Part shown: positions 41,301 to 51,829 of the stretch, piece after piece
Numbering within the stretch: the stretch's first letter is position 1
How the letters are laid out: each line of letters opens with the position of its first letter
From: Onthophagus taurus
Lineage: Eukaryota > Arthropoda > Insecta > Coleoptera > Scarabaeidae
Reading direction: 5' to 3'
NCBI RefSeq assembly: GCF_036711975.1
Contig: NC_091971.1
Span: forward strand, 11,353,501-11,417,500
DNA: 64,000 nucleotides
Notes under the pieces: model-generated
Databases searched by the model: none
Told to the model about the DNA's origin: nothing
Seen by the model: only the letters and a program-made list of their open reading frames with translations
Program-made: the position numbers and the translations under genes

Positions 41301-44300
41301 GATTGATGAAAATAGTATAAAATGGGTCTTTTAAAATTACTGTACTTCTCGAAATTTAATACTCTATCATCTTTTGATGGACGTTTTACAAATTTTGTTA
41401 GTTTATCAGTAAAAAAATACGAGAGAGTTAAGTGTAACCACTCCAGTTAATTAGTTTTTGAGTTATAACATAATTTGTTATCCATAAATGCCAATTTAGA
41501 GATTTGGACATTTTATGGCGTATATCTATTAATGTGAAATACTCTATATAATTTTTGTTAATATCATTTTCAATAATAATTTTTTATTTTTGAGTTAAAG
41601 ATAATTTTGTTGAATGTGTCAAATCTGAGATGTTTGGGTTTTAAAATCTTTTAAATTAGTAATGGGCGTAGTTGGGTTATAATAACTTTTGAATAACGAT
41701 TTGTTGGTTCATTATAAATTGTGATGGAACGGATAGTGATTTTGCGAAAACCCGGATACTGGATATTCGGTATCCTCTTCGGCCGGATATCCGGCATATC
41801 TATTTTATACGAATGTTTAAAACTTAATCGGCGAAAATTGCAAAACTTCAAAAATTTATTTCTCAAGAACTGAAGGTGATTTTTCAAAACGGCTTTTTGC
41901 ATTAAAAAGAGGATACTTTAATTAATAATTGGTGATATTTCCACAAAGATCCTTCAAGAAATTAATTTTATAGCGAAATTATCGATGAAAATTGCAACAT
42001 CGAAAATTTTATTAAAACTTCAAATGTTGTTTTCTCAAAAACTAAAAGTTATTTTTCAAAACGGATTGATTCTTTGGAAAGAGGACACTCTTATTAACAG
42101 TTTGGGAAATTTTCATTCTCATATTCCAAGAAATGGATTTTATACGAATTTTTAAAACTTAATCGGCAAAAATTGCAAAATTCTAAAAAATTGTCGATTA
42201 TTTCAAAAATTTATTTTTCAAGAACTAAAAGTGATTTTTCAAACCGGCTTTTTGCATTAAAAAGAGGATACTTTAATTAATAATTGGTGATATTTCCACA
42301 AGGATTCTTCAAGAAATTTATTTAATATCGAATTTTGAAAATTATCGATGAAAATTGTAACATCGAAAATGTTATCAAAACTTCAAATATTGTTTTCTCA
42401 AAAACTAAAAGTTATTTTTCAAAACGTGTTGGTTCATTGGAAAGAGGGCACTCTTATTAACACTTTGGGAAATTTTCATACTCATATTCCAAGAACTGGA
42501 TTTTATATGAATTTTTAAAACTTAATCGGCGAAAATTGCAAAATTCGAAAAAATTGTCGATTATTTCAAAAATTTATTTCTCAAAAACTAAAGGCGATTT
42601 TTCAAATCGGCTTGTTGCATTAAAAAGAGGATACTTCAATTAATAATTGTTGATATTTCCACAAGGATCCTTCAAGAAATTAATTTTATAGCGAATTTTG
42701 AAAATTATCGATAAAAATAGTAACATCGAAAATTTTATCGAAACTTCAAATATTGTTTTCTCAAAAACTAAAAGTTATTTTTCAAAACGTGTTGGTTCGT
42801 TGGAAAGAGGACACTTTTATTAACACTTTGGGAAATTTTCATACTCATATTCCAAGAAATGGATTTTATACGAATTTTTAAAACATAATCGGCGAAAATT
42901 GCAATTTCGTAAAAATTGTCGATCATTTCAAAAATTTATTTCTCAAAAACTAAAGACGATTTTTCAAAACGGCTTTTTGCATTAAAAAGATGATACTTTA
43001 ATTGATAATTGGTGATATTTCCACAAGGATCCTTCAAGAAATTAATTTTATAGCGAATTTTGAAAATTATCGATGAAAATTGCAAGATCGAACATGTTAT
43101 CAAAACTTTAAATATCGTTTTCTCAAAAACTAAAAGTTATTTTTGAAAACGGATTGGTTCATTGGAAAGAGGACACTTTTATTAATACTTTAGGAAATTT
43201 TCATACTAAAATCATATTTCAGTGCTTTTGAGAACTTTTCCCACTGCAGCAAGAAGATTGTTTCCGTACCAGTGTGTTTGTTTTATTGTGAATTGCCCTA
43301 CATTCTTCACAACATCCTTACCAGCACTTTTCTTTCATTGTGAATTGTCATAACTTCCTCTAGTTGCTGGTTTGTACATGGAATAGCCGTTTCCTTTTAT
43401 CTGGCTTTTTAGCTTCACTACCTCACAAAATCAATGTGTGCCTTCCTTTGTTTGCCGCCTTGGATAGAAAATGTAACAAAAAGTGAGTTCAACAGATTTC
43501 CAAATAGCGGAATTGGATTTTACGATGTTAGAGATTTTCTATACATTTCCATGCATTTCCTGATTATTTCCAAGAAATGTCAAGGATTCTGAATGTTTCC
43601 AAGAATTGCCAAAGGGCTCCAGGGATTTATTTGAGATGAATCAGCATTAACAAAGAGTCTTAAACCATTTCCAAGAACTTGACGACCATTCCCAATTAAT
43701 TTCCGAACTTTTTCTTAGGAATTGAGAGATTTTTTAAGTATTTCCATGCATTTCCTGATAGTTTTCAAGAAACGTTAATGATTTTGAAAGTTTCCAAGAA
43801 CTGTCAAAAAGATGCACTTTTCTATCCCTTTGAATTTTCCCATAGAAGCATACTTGTGCATTGATATACTCAAGAATGATATGTGACAAGTATTTTCTTT
43901 GACGCTCAATAGCTGGTATTGGTTATCTGGATATCTCTGGTTATCTGTGTATTAAAGATGTTAATCAAGTGTTAATTTCCGAGATTAGATTGCAAGTATG
44001 TAATAAGTAAAGTGTATAACAGTGGGCTAATAATAAACCCCACGGAAATAGTTATGAAATTCACATTAAAAATATTTAATAAGTTGTATTATGAAAACCG
44101 TTGGTGAAATCAAGGATTCGTTTGGTGGCTTATCTTGATACAATGCACAATCCATTTGGTTCAGCGATGCAGTAATACATTAAAATATCCTATAATTAAG
44201 CAACCTAGGTTGAGGTTGCTTAATTTCTTGCGATCATCAACCATATTGCAATGAGACTCAAATCTTTCCAGGCACTAACTGAATCTGATTTTGGTATAGT

Positions 44301-47300
44301 AGGTATTGAATGAGTATAAAGAATGCGTAGACAATTCTAATGTTTCCAAATAAACCATTCAAGTACTTTGTTTATACCTTTGTTATATCTAATACCTGCC
44401 TCCACGACATTAACAGTAAATATTAGATATGTTTTAAATTTGGGATAAGGTTAAAATGTTTTGAAACTTTCCTGAAAAAATAAAAGAACGTGTTCAATTG
44501 AATCCTATCGCTCTAATAATTATTATTATCGATTGTTTATAACGTAATCAAATTTAACGGAATGTTACGTTATCATTTTGATAATTTAGATAATAGTATC
44601 GAAATAAGAATTAAACGCGAAACATAAGTATCGCGATTATTTAGTCCCGACGGCGTCAATTAACTGTATCAAGTTCGCGTTTTGTGCGATGGGAAAAACG
44701 TTAGCTGAAGTTTTTGCCGCTGACAGAAATAAAAATGTCAGGTAGACAATAAAACTTCACAAAAAGATTTTCTTTGACGTTCTATTAATTGTATGTTTTT
44801 GGTTTTGTGTAGATTTGGAAGAGATTATTATATACGACAAGCATCTAGATCCGCGGGAATTAGTAAGAAAGATTACGCTGCGGCTACTGAGGAGGTAAGT
44901 TTAAAGGAAACTTTGGCGTCTTTAGAAGGAAATTTTTTGCACCACAGTGTTTCCAGAAGGTTGTATTCGCCGAGAAATTCAAGTAGAAATTTCGCTAAAA
45001 ATCCCTTGTTACATTTTAACGAACAGTATAAAACGTTATAAATTAGCTACTGTGATGTATTGTGTTGGGTATTGTTGATATTGTTAAAATAAATTCAAAT
45101 TTACAACTAATTATTTTATTAATTAATAAACGTGTACCTCGTTTTTTTCCATTTTTGATAGAAAATTTGGTAAGTTATCGTTTTTTAAGTCATTGGAGAG
45201 GTTGCAATACTAACAATACTCAAATGCTTATTTTTTATCTATCATCAAAAGACAACTTGTAAATCACATGAGAGATAAAGCTAAATTCATCTTAAATAAA
45301 CATCAATCATATCAATTATTACTGTGTTATCTTAACAATTTTTTGTTATCGCTAAATAATATTAACAATTTCCTCTCATCATCGTTATGATAAAATTTTT
45401 GCATTTCCTTTACTGCTTAAATTAAAATTTCACTCATAAGGTATCATTTTTACCAAAAAACACGAAATTACGATGTTTATTTTTTTATATAAACGAATTA
45501 ACTAAAAGTATTAACAGTTTTATCAAAAGATAACACTGTTCTTAATCTAGTTAATCACGTGCAAAATCCTTCAACAAACCACGTACCTATTTTTAATGCG
45601 CCTTGAACATTCCATGACTAAGACAATACTTATTATTCCTATCGAATACGCCGGAATCCTATCTACATATACAGCCGCGAAAGTTGTAAATACCTCATTA
45701 TTTAACCGTTGGTTTTTTTTTTATTTTACATAGATACGCGGGTACGAACTTGACGATGAAACATTAGTCACAGCAGTTCCTGCGGTAATATATCAAGAAG
45801 AAGACCAGCAATACCCATCAATGAGTGAATCTTCAGCAACAATAACTTCACTTAGACCAAATCGTTTGGATATCTCAAGCGATTCGGATATGAGTATCGA
45901 AAGGATTTATAATCCTCAAACTGGAACGATGACCGTTAACTCAGGGGGTGTTATTCAAGAATTTTCGGTGAGTAGTAATCCTTCTACAAGCCCCGAAGGG
46001 TTAAAATACATAAAAAAGGAATTTGATGAACCAATCGATGAAAATCATAATCAATCGCTATCGATCGAAGAACAAAAACAAGAATTTTTGAGGTCGTTGA
46101 CCATAGAAAGTGATCAAAGTACACCGATTATCGAAGATATCGTAGCAACCCCCGCTTCTATTATTGAAGATGTGCCATATGAATTTGAATCTATTTCAAA
46201 CGGATTTGAAAGAAACCAATTAAAAGAAGATATAGCACCAAGTTTAAAAAAAAGCCTCAGCAAATTCGATGATATCACAAACGAATTTAGTAACACCAAA
46301 GAAATCGTTTATAAAACTCACGAATACAATCTTATTAACGACCAAAAAAATCAAAACGAACACGATGAAATTGATGTTACGTTGGATAAAAATTTAGTTC
46401 AAGAGTTCGATTTCGTTTTAAAAATGAAAGATTATCCCCAAATCCCCGCAAAATATTTCGGGGAAGTTAAAAGTTTAGTTGATGATAAACCCGCAACGAA
46501 AACGTCGGATTATTCCGAAGAAGAATCATTCGAAAACAAAGATTTTAGTTTAGAGTATTCCACCGATATCACTGATGATGCTTCAAGACCTGAAAGTGCT
46601 TTAGAAACTGATCCGGAAATTATCGATTTGAAAGAAAAAAAGCTTGTGAAGGATTTATTGGGAAAATACTCAAAAAGTATTTCTAACGTCGCGTTGATTC
46701 CGCAAAAGAAAAATGAAGAAACGGGAATTAAAAAACAAATCTCGTTGGAAAATATTGTTCAAAATGGGGAAAATTTGAATGAAGTTGAGTTAGAAGAAAA
46801 TGGATGTGATGAAAATAATCAATTTAATCATATTCCTTCAGTACAAAATTTGAAAAAAATATTTGATCGTCAACCAAAGGTAAATATTTTTTAAATTTAG
46901 ATTAATTTTTTTGTTATTTTGTTGTATTATTTAGGAAATCCTCGAAGTAAAGAAGGATGTTGTTAATGTATATAGTTTAACAGCGAGGAGTTTACCCAAA
47001 AGTATTACTCAACAATTAAAAAATGATGAAGATTTATCTGTTAAAACAGGTATTTATTATTTATTTAATTATTATATTATTATACAATGATTCTGAACAA
47101 CAAGTATTCCCCTAAGATTCCCTTAGGTTGGATAGTGTCTTGAAATCAAAAGTTTTGTTGATTTTATCTTGTTCTGTTGTTGCCACTTCAAACTGGCCGG
47201 GTTTTCAGGAAAGATAGAGCCCTCCATCTTCAATTCATTTACCATCTTAACTAAAATTTATCCTGTTTGTTATTTATTATCCTTGCTGCTTGGCGTGAAT

Positions 47301-49544
47301 ACCTTACACGTCAATAGACTTGTAGCGCAAAAAGCGATTCTAGTTGTCTTAGTATTGCTTAGTTAAGATCATTCATTAGAATTGAACTTAATTGTCTCTT
47401 AGCATTCCAAATCTTCCTGCCCCTAAACCCCCAGTTGTTTAAATAATGTTATCCTAAACATGTCGACTGATGATGAGTTGGAATATATGCAGAATTTAAA
47501 ATCTAACCTAGTTACTTAAGAAAAGCAAAATGATTTGGTCTTTGGAGAAGAACTTGTTGGCAGCAGGAACTAACATTCATGTCTATAGATGTAAAGAGGA
47601 AATTTTTTTCCCAATTTTTCAAATAAGTACATATAAGCAAATAATAATGGTGACATTTCTGGATTACATTATGTATTGCACATTGTGTACATGACTTAGT
47701 GACCTCTTCGAAATATGTAATCATGCCAAACATATAATCTTGCAACAAATCAATCCAATAAAAAACATTCTCTAATTTCTTTCTTCACTTGTATCTTGCA
47801 TATTGAAGCAAAAACTGCTCCACAACAATTTCATAGTCATTTTTATTTAATCATTTTTCTCTAATTAATAAGAATAGTAATTGTTAATTCCAAGTATTCT
47901 AGATTTTTTAGAGAAAGATTTTTTAGACAAGTAAATCAGAACCAAAAACAATACTACAATACTATACAGTTGTCTCAAATTCTTTGTTCACATAGGCTAT
48001 AAATATCTCCTGAACTAAAAGAGATAGAAAAAAAGTAGCGTACATATTATGATCCCGCTTTTCGAGAAACTGCTAATACAGAAAGCTCCAAACAACATAC
48101 TCGAATATCTCATTTATTGCCAAAGATGAGATTCTGGTGCATTTCAAAAATTTATTTCTCAAGAACTGAAAGAAATTTTTCAAAACGTCTTATTGCATTA
48201 AGAAGAGGATACTTTAATTAATAATTGGTGGTATTTCTACAAGGATCCTTCAAGAAATTAATTTTATAGCGAATTTTGCAAGTTATCGATGAAAATTGCA
48301 ACATCGAAAATTTTATCAAAACTTCAAATATTGTTTTCTCAAAAACTAAAAGTTATTTTTCAAAACGAGTTGGTTCATTGGATAGAGGACACTTTTATTA
48401 ACACTTTGGGAAATTTTCATACTCATATTCCAAGAAATTGATTTTATACGAATTTTTAAAACTTAATCGGCGAAAATTGTAAAATTCGAAAAAATTGTCG
48501 ATCATTTCAAAAATTTTTTTCTCAAGAACTAAAAGTGATTTTTCAAAACGGCTTTTTGCATTAAAAAGAGGATACTTTAATTAATAATTGGTGATATTTC
48601 TACAAGGATCCTTCAAGAAATTAATTTTATAGCGAATTTTGAAAGTTAACGATGAAAATTGCAACATCGAAAATTTTATCAAAACTTCAAATATTGTTTT
48701 CTCAAAAACTAAAAGTTATTTTTCAAAACGGGTTGGTTCATTGGAAAGAGGACACTCTTATTAACAATTTGGGATATTTTTATACTCATATCAATCGCTT
48801 TTCTGCTTCTGAGCTCGTTCCAGTGTGCTAATGAAAATCGCAGCTTGCTGTACAACTCCTCGACGTTCCTTGAATCTAAATTTATTCTCTGAGAATAAGC
48901 AGAAACAATCTGTAATTTCTTAATGTCTTTGATGTTTAATCTCAACGTCGCTTACTACTGCTGGTTGCTATCCCTTTTTCAACAATACAATGATTTCATA
49001 GTAAAAAAGCGTCCCAATCCAACTCAACCTATCCCAACCCAAGCTACAACACCAAAAATAGTAGCGGTAGTATAGGTAGAATTTTTTTCCCATGTCTTAT
49101 TCTCGAGATTTTACAACTAACTTTATTTTTAAATCCCATTTTCAACTCTTTCTATGAACACTGTCAAACATGGTCCATACAAAACATCACCTTAATTAAA
49201 TATTGCGAGAATTAGATGAATTAAAGACATCACATAAACATATTATGTATGTTTAATATGTATGTATAAACTCCTTTGTTATGAATTTGAAGATAGTAAT
49301 AGTTCAAATTCATAACAAATTCCATGTTTTCATTGTTGACCTCAAAAAAAACTCTAAAATTTAATCAACCAAACATGTTGATCAGAATCAGGTGACTAAA
49401 AAAAAATGTTTTTATTCAAAATTTAATTCTTTTATAGAAGAAGAAAATTTACCTACAAATGAAGAAGATGAAGAATTACTTCCTGCTGATATTACAAGAA
49501 ACCGAATCAAATTCTTTGAAGAACTTGAAAGGACGAAACACTGA
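11301..49544 (+). CDS. large Rab-effector-like protein with N-terminal membrane segment and FYVE-type zinc finger, about 1,109 aa
   Basis: Exons: 11301-11425, 22189-22418, 22472-22648, 22777-22860, 38811-38998, 39932-40129 (donor uncertain), 40241-40691, 40745-41050, 41104-41224, 44813-44894, 45734-46879, 46935-47049 and 49438-49544. All other junctions are GT-AG and in phase; the sum is 1,110 codons including the stop. Residues about 11-34 are a hydrophobic helix followed by GRRR. Cysteines 52, 55, 74, 77, 82, 86, 97 and 100, with W95 and a following WFK, match the zinc finger of rabphilin, RIM and synaptotagmin-like proteins, which bind Rab GTPases with adjacent helices. A charged helix follows. 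The rest is long, acidic and probably disordered, with conserved-looking blocks (NPYSPENLERRL, FGRDYYIRQASRS and a C-terminal RNRIKFFEELE). No C2 or PDZ domain is seen, so it is not a standard Slp or rabphilin. A role in membrane traffic is inferred. Several alternative first exons exist. Confidence 0.7.
12780..15870 (+). repeat. satellite A, array 2 (358-360-bp unit, about 8.5 copies)
   Basis: The landmark AAGTTAT(C/T)GT recurs at 12823, 13181, 13540, 13900, 14258, 14617, 14976, 15334 and 15692. It is the same family and orientation as array 1, but copies differ more from each other, so it is older or less homogenised. It lies in the first intron of the large FYVE gene. Confidence 0.9.
15900..18335. 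other. intronic sequence without recognised feature
   Basis: Part of the first intron of the large gene. Open frames are short and without motifs. Nothing further could be supported on either strand. Confidence 0.4.
18510..20460 (+). repeat. satellite C (190-bp unit, about 10 copies)
   Basis: GGTTATA(C/T)GA occurs at 18561, 18751, 18941, 19131, 19321, 19511, 19701, 19892, 20082 and 20273, a strict 190-191 bp period. Inner copies are nearly identical. The first and last copies are diverged or truncated, as expected of an array homogenised from the middle. Several copies alternate between AGGTTATACGA and CGGTTATATGA variants, hinting at partial higher-order structure. Confidence 0.92.
20464..20718 (+). 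pseudogene. piggyBac transposase C-terminal cysteine-rich domain, fragment
   Basis: The 84-codon frame ends with CENCSAKARPHSKCTACN and then LCC...CF-EYH. This is the cysteine-rich zinc-binding tail of piggyBac-type transposases, which binds the element ends. The catalytic DDD domain is missing, and the first 20 or so residues run out of the satellite, so this is a broken C-terminal remnant. A sister copy on the minus strand is at about 36340-36490. Confidence 0.7.
21323..21793 (-). CDS. intron-nested ORF, about 156 codons, one predicted membrane helix, start unclear
   Basis: A long open frame on the strand opposite the host gene. The C-terminal third has a hydrophobic helix (from GMDFFMMMFMICAIEAVIV), preceded by a basic region (GRKEEKKRFKSHKWGARK). 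An AATAAA lies just after the stop (21290-21295, complement). The frame extends upstream without an ATG before an in-frame stop near 21830. The nominal start is GTG, and the first internal ATG is over half way through. It may be an exon of a spliced gene or a 5'-truncated retrocopy. Codon use is GC-richer than the surroundings. I do not recognise the family. Confidence 0.4.
   Translation of the reverse strand: MANRDVFRFYFLPLANKQRECSTVQFGTVKTAVRVENGRNNSYLYLKQVHQGRKEEKKRFKSHKWGARKATTYLYKLLWRFKSVMLFFGLVTNLDEITVKHTFNPALQKIGHAGMDFFMMMFMICAIEAVIVKILLYDHQQEATRTTSASIFFDRD
22861..26400. other. intronic sequence without recognised gene
   Basis: Part of the long intron after exon 4 of the large gene. 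Scattered open frames of 60-90 codons on both strands (for example 24816-25028 and 25261-25515) show no motif I can name. A degenerate short repeat is at 25620-25865. Confidence 0.4.
25620..25865 (+). repeat. degenerate GTTGAGTTACTTT minisatellite
   Basis: About ten imperfect tandem copies of a 20-30-base unit, recognisable as GTTGAGTTACTTT, GTTGAATGACTTT, GTTAAGTTGCTTT and GTTGGATTGACTT. Diverged and non-coding. Confidence 0.5.
26409..27134 (+). CDS. SINA/SIAH-type zinc-finger protein with incomplete RING, 241 aa
   Basis: A single-exon gene nested in the host intron on the same strand. Residues 70-122 fit the SIAH-type zinc-finger signature exactly: C70-x6-C77-x11-H89-x3-C93-x6-C100-x4-C105-x11-H117-x4-H122. 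Upstream, C18-x2-C21 and C39-x2-C42 remain of the RING, but the middle metal ligands are missing, so E3 ligase activity is doubtful. Residues about 130-241 correspond to the substrate-binding beta-sandwich. SINA proteins target substrates for ubiquitin-dependent degradation. Intronless, divergent SINA-like genes are often expanded in insects. The length suits the family and an AATAAA lies at 27212-27217. Confidence 0.85.
   Translation: MFVNVFHISETESKHFKCFKCGCFLNVAPIRLINRKLLCGRCPTLSSPTITNGEVVPLIEMVLKNSVFPCRYYQQGCVELLKFNAATKHEFSCKFKTINCFLDGCKWTGPMHKNPTHVARSHPAKIIKPFEKMRIDIDEPSVYRRLLLHGDKVYVASIKISSTVLRYSVFGLHEQTEYCNYKYDVCLNQADVSFTRSNQTLDYQDWATFIETQPIAKNVLRTVFFKDEPIYISFSCIRTSN
27135..27880. other. 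intronic sequence, no gene recognised
   Basis: Follows the SINA-like gene. The complement of about 27600-27760 reads as an open peptide after an AG, with the block KPFAHGATEKEL, but it has no flanking gene structure and I could not assign it. Confidence 0.3.
27886..28063 (+). repeat. two TAGTCAGATA-TATCTGCCTAGGCAAATAG blocks and related copies
   Basis: A roughly 30-base block beginning TAGTCAGATA occurs at 27886 and 28034, 148 bases apart. Partial copies of CCTAGGCAAATAG and CAGACAAATAGC lie between them. The core GCCTAGGC is palindromic. Confidence 0.5.
28332..28600. mobile_element. mariner-type MITE, about 270 bp
   Basis: The left end CAGGGTGGTTTAGTTTTTAA and the right end, whose complement begins CAGGGTGGTTAAGTTTTTAA, form inverted repeats of about 40 bases. 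Both arms continue to a GTAAAGTTT / AAACTTTAC block. A CAGGG start and a TA next to the right end are typical of Tc1/mariner-derived MITEs. A TA on the left lies two bases away, so the target duplication is imperfect. No coding capacity. Confidence 0.65.
28664..28800 (+). repeat. left flanking repeat of satellite D
   Basis: This segment, with GTCCACTAATTTTTGATCAA, CTTGCCAAGATCGACCGAAG and TTTGCTCTGAGG, recurs in the same orientation at 30733-30855, just after the array. The array is therefore bracketed by direct repeats of about 130 bases. Confidence 0.75.
28830..30735 (+). repeat. satellite D (173-bp unit, about 11 copies)
   Basis: The landmark (G/A)AGTTA(T/C) of TTTTTGAGTTATGATTGAG lies at 28936, 29109, 29283, 29464, 29637, 29810, 29983, 30156, 30330, 30503 and 30676. 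The period is 173-174, with one 9-base insertion in copy 4. It lies in the exon 4-5 intron of the large gene. The complement shares CTCAAAAACTAAA with satellite B. Confidence 0.92.
30733..30860 (+). repeat. right flanking repeat of satellite D
   Basis: Direct copy of 28664-28800. The satellite phase is cut in mid-unit at AATCGATTTAGAGC, where this flank begins. Confidence 0.75.
31080..31450 (+). promoter_or_regulatory. GC-richer block, possible alternative promoter or 5' UTR
   Basis: Within an AT-rich intron this stretch has many CpGs (CGATCGAAACGACAG, CTCCGCAACAGCGCACG) and resembles the 5' UTR upstream of 11301. The open frame 30943-31233 lacks domains. It could be a non-coding first exon of the host gene. 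No transcript evidence is available here. Confidence 0.25.
32560..34345 (+). repeat. satellite B, array 1 (363-bp unit, about 5 copies)
   Basis: TTGGTGATAT occurs at 32651, 33014, 33377, 33740 and 34103, exactly 363 bp apart. Each unit is a dimer. One half reads CAAGAACTAAAAGTGATTTT and then CGGCTTTTTGCATTAAAAAG. The other reads CAAAAACTAAAAGCTATTTT and then GGGTTGGTTCATTGGAAAG. The right end runs into TTCCACCACTA. Confidence 0.92.
35160..35523 (+). promoter_or_regulatory. candidate promoter and 5' UTR of an alternative first exon
   Basis: It precedes the phase-compatible coding exon at 35524-35650. It has a TATATA-like motif near 35165, a CpG-containing stretch and a perfect 9-base inverted repeat, AATAAGACG / CGTCTTATT, at 35248-35271. 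Transcription start not determinable from sequence alone. Confidence 0.35.
35524..35650 (+). CDS. alternative first coding exon of the large gene, encoding a membrane segment
   Basis: An ATG opens a 42-codon frame ending at a consensus GTGAGT donor in phase 1. That is the phase required by exon 5 (38811) and equal to that of exon 4. The encoded peptide is strongly hydrophobic from MFSGFFIAYFLGFWIAIS onward, a likely membrane anchor. An isoform starting here would lack the FYVE-type zinc finger and its helices but keep the C-terminal two thirds. ATG, hydrophobic exon, donor and phase agree by more than chance, but expression is unproven. Confidence 0.55.
36317..36500 (-). mobile_element. piggyBac-like 3' end remnant
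   Basis: TTAA (36317-36320) followed by CCCTTTGTGTCCC is identical to the end at 18336. Reading away from it on the minus strand, a stop is followed back by a cysteine-rich tail with CENCSAKARPHSKCTACN, the same as in the 20464 copy. After CCNER the two copies differ: this one reads NKPLCHKK and stops, as if the end of the domain was deleted. The rest of the transposase is absent. Confidence 0.7.
37560..38155 (-). pseudogene. Tc1/mariner-like transposase remnant (DNA-binding region)
   Basis: The minus-strand frame at 37949-38152 contains IHRYRETGSIEDL, SPKTAVTP and NSKRSLRK. These match the start of Tc1/mariner transposases between the two helix-turn-helix motifs (family pattern: F-ETGS-EDRPRSGRPKTA-TP...NP-RS-RK). 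Downstream (37560-37900) is broken by stops and shifts. No terminal repeats were found. It is a decayed copy in the exon 4-5 intron of the large gene. Confidence 0.55.
39736..39837 (+). CDS. possible further alternative first exon of the large gene
   Basis: An ATG opens 34 codons (MTSSSTNRSVNLININP at the start) ending at a GTAAGA donor in phase 0, the phase needed to join exon 6 at 39932 across a 94-base intron. A CpG-containing stretch near 39260-39370 could hold its promoter. Without a domain or comparison this could be coincidence. Confidence 0.3.
41805..43210 (+). repeat. satellite B, array 2 (about 360-bp dimer, about 4 copies)
   Basis: Same family and orientation as array 1, with both half-units and more divergence. 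The left boundary follows CGGCCGGATATCCGGCATATC, a sequence related to the flank of array 5. It lies in the intron between exons 9 and 10 of the large gene. Confidence 0.9.
43535..43815 (+). repeat. degenerate tandem duplication, about 195 bp
   Basis: ATTTCCATGCATTTCCTGAT occurs at about 43545 and 43740. Each copy is followed by a run of TTTCCAAGAA motifs. Non-coding, intronic. Confidence 0.45.
44689..44741 (+). CDS. alternative first coding exon of the large gene (no membrane segment)
   Basis: An ATG (MGKTLAEVFAADRNKNV) is followed by a GT donor in phase 2. It joins exon 10 at 44813, whose upstream partner exon 9 also ends in phase 2. The join reads NKNVRFGRDYYIRQ. A CpG-containing stretch lies just upstream (GACGGCGTC, GTTCGCG). 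The isoform would lack the zinc finger, the membrane segment and the middle region, keeping about 480 C-terminal residues. Confidence 0.6.
44813..45041 (+). CDS. exon 10 with possible alternative 3' end
   Basis: The spliced exon is 44813-44894. If the donor at 44895 is ignored the frame stays open for another 48 codons (KETLASLEGN, then SVSRRLYSPRNSSR) to a TAA at 45039-45041. An AATAAA follows at 45088-45093. The read-through peptide has ordinary coding composition, so a short C-terminal isoform made by intronic polyadenylation is plausible. Confidence 0.4.
48140..48790 (+). repeat. satellite B, array 3 (about 1.8 units)
   Basis: Two first halves and two second halves of the 363-bp dimer in the same orientation as arrays 1 and 2. 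It lies in the last intron of the large gene. Confidence 0.88.
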
Positions 49545-49546
49545 TT

Positions 49547-49552
49547 AATAAA
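49547..49552 (+). terminator. polyadenylation signal of the large gene
   Basis: AATAAA three bases after the TGA stop, with another AATAAA near 49679. The short 3' UTR converges on the 3' end of DIMT1. Confidence 0.5.
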
Positions 49553-49810
49553 GTAATTAAAATTAAGTTTCGTTTTATTGAAGATAATGGATCCAAAGAT
49601 ATTTGTTTATATTAAATGTTGAATTTTATTGTAGAATTTAATCTTAATCATTTTATTTATAAATATTTTTTAAACATAATAAATTGTTATTAGAGCTATA
49701 AAAATTTGAATCTTTTTTTCTATGAGAAATGAATATCTTCTTTGTTAAAAGCAAGAAGTAACCTGCAACAAATTAACATTTTAATATTATTTAAGATTAA
49801 AACGAGAATC

Positions 49811-50906
<1,096 letters not shown>

Positions 50907-51829
50907 TTTTAATAAGGTATTAGTGATATTAATTAAATAAAAGATTGTTTACTATATACCACGTGTGGATGACGTTTAAATTTGAGGTTATGTTGACTTT
51001 TAAAAGTCATTTTAATATTTTTTGTAATTTATTTTTAAATTTTAATTTATTATATAAATTTAAATTCTTTTTATTATGGCAAACCTCAAACGTAATAAGA
51101 AAATAATATATAAATTAAAATAATTGTTTTATTACGGTTTTAAAATTACTTGTAATTTGGGTTGCATATGTTTAAGGTAAAATTCAAATAATTTTTCATA
51201 TCTAGGATTAAAATAAGATTTGGAAGATTATAGAAAAAATCTGTATAGATAACCATTGGTATTATCAGAAGGATTCTGACAAAGATCTGATAAGAGAATG
51301 AATGAATTGTTACAAGACAGTAACAAGTATCTAAGTATCTATATCTGTATTCTTAATCTGCAGATTGATTATTCCAAACAAACACGAGATACAAATCGTT
51401 ACACACCCCGGAAAATATTTACAAAGTTCAAACATGTGCGATGAATTTCTTAAGAAAACGTTGTTCGCTTAAGAAATTAGTACGTTGAGTATCAATAGAG
51501 TTCGAGGTACCAGAATCCCGCGACAAAGTCATTGGCCTTTACGGTCGACAGCGCGAACGAAGAACACACCTGCCTCGTGCCCCTGATGCAATAAATCGGC
51601 GGATACTGGAGATGTTTTTTTTTTTCAGTGATCGGTTTTACGAGCGCGGTACCTTTTAACTGTTTCAGCATTTGATCGTTAGGCCAGAGAAAGAAATCGG
51701 ACTCCACCACAGACCGTTTGAAGAGAATCGAGAAGAACCGCTACACGAGATTAGCGTAAATACATTATCGGTGCCGTTGAAACCTTCACTTTTATGGGAT
51801 TTATAGTGGGTTTATCCCAATGGTGTTTA
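50907..51829. other. intergenic; GC-richer minus-strand frame at 51492-51710
   Basis: Mostly AT-rich and featureless. The 51492-51710 stretch has a 72-codon minus-strand frame with markedly higher GC than its surroundings (WPNDQMLKQLKGTALVKPI is within it). It could be an exon, a gene fragment or the 5' region of the next gene. No family was recognised. Confidence 0.3.

Noticed and set aside
41651..41902. 83-codon minus-strand frame
   Set aside because: Half of it is satellite B sequence; chance opening in a repeat.
11301..49544. Naming the large gene as bitesize, rabphilin or MyRIP
   Set aside because: The zinc finger fits that superfamily but there are no C2 domains, and the N-terminal membrane segment and the rest of the protein match none of them that I can confirm.
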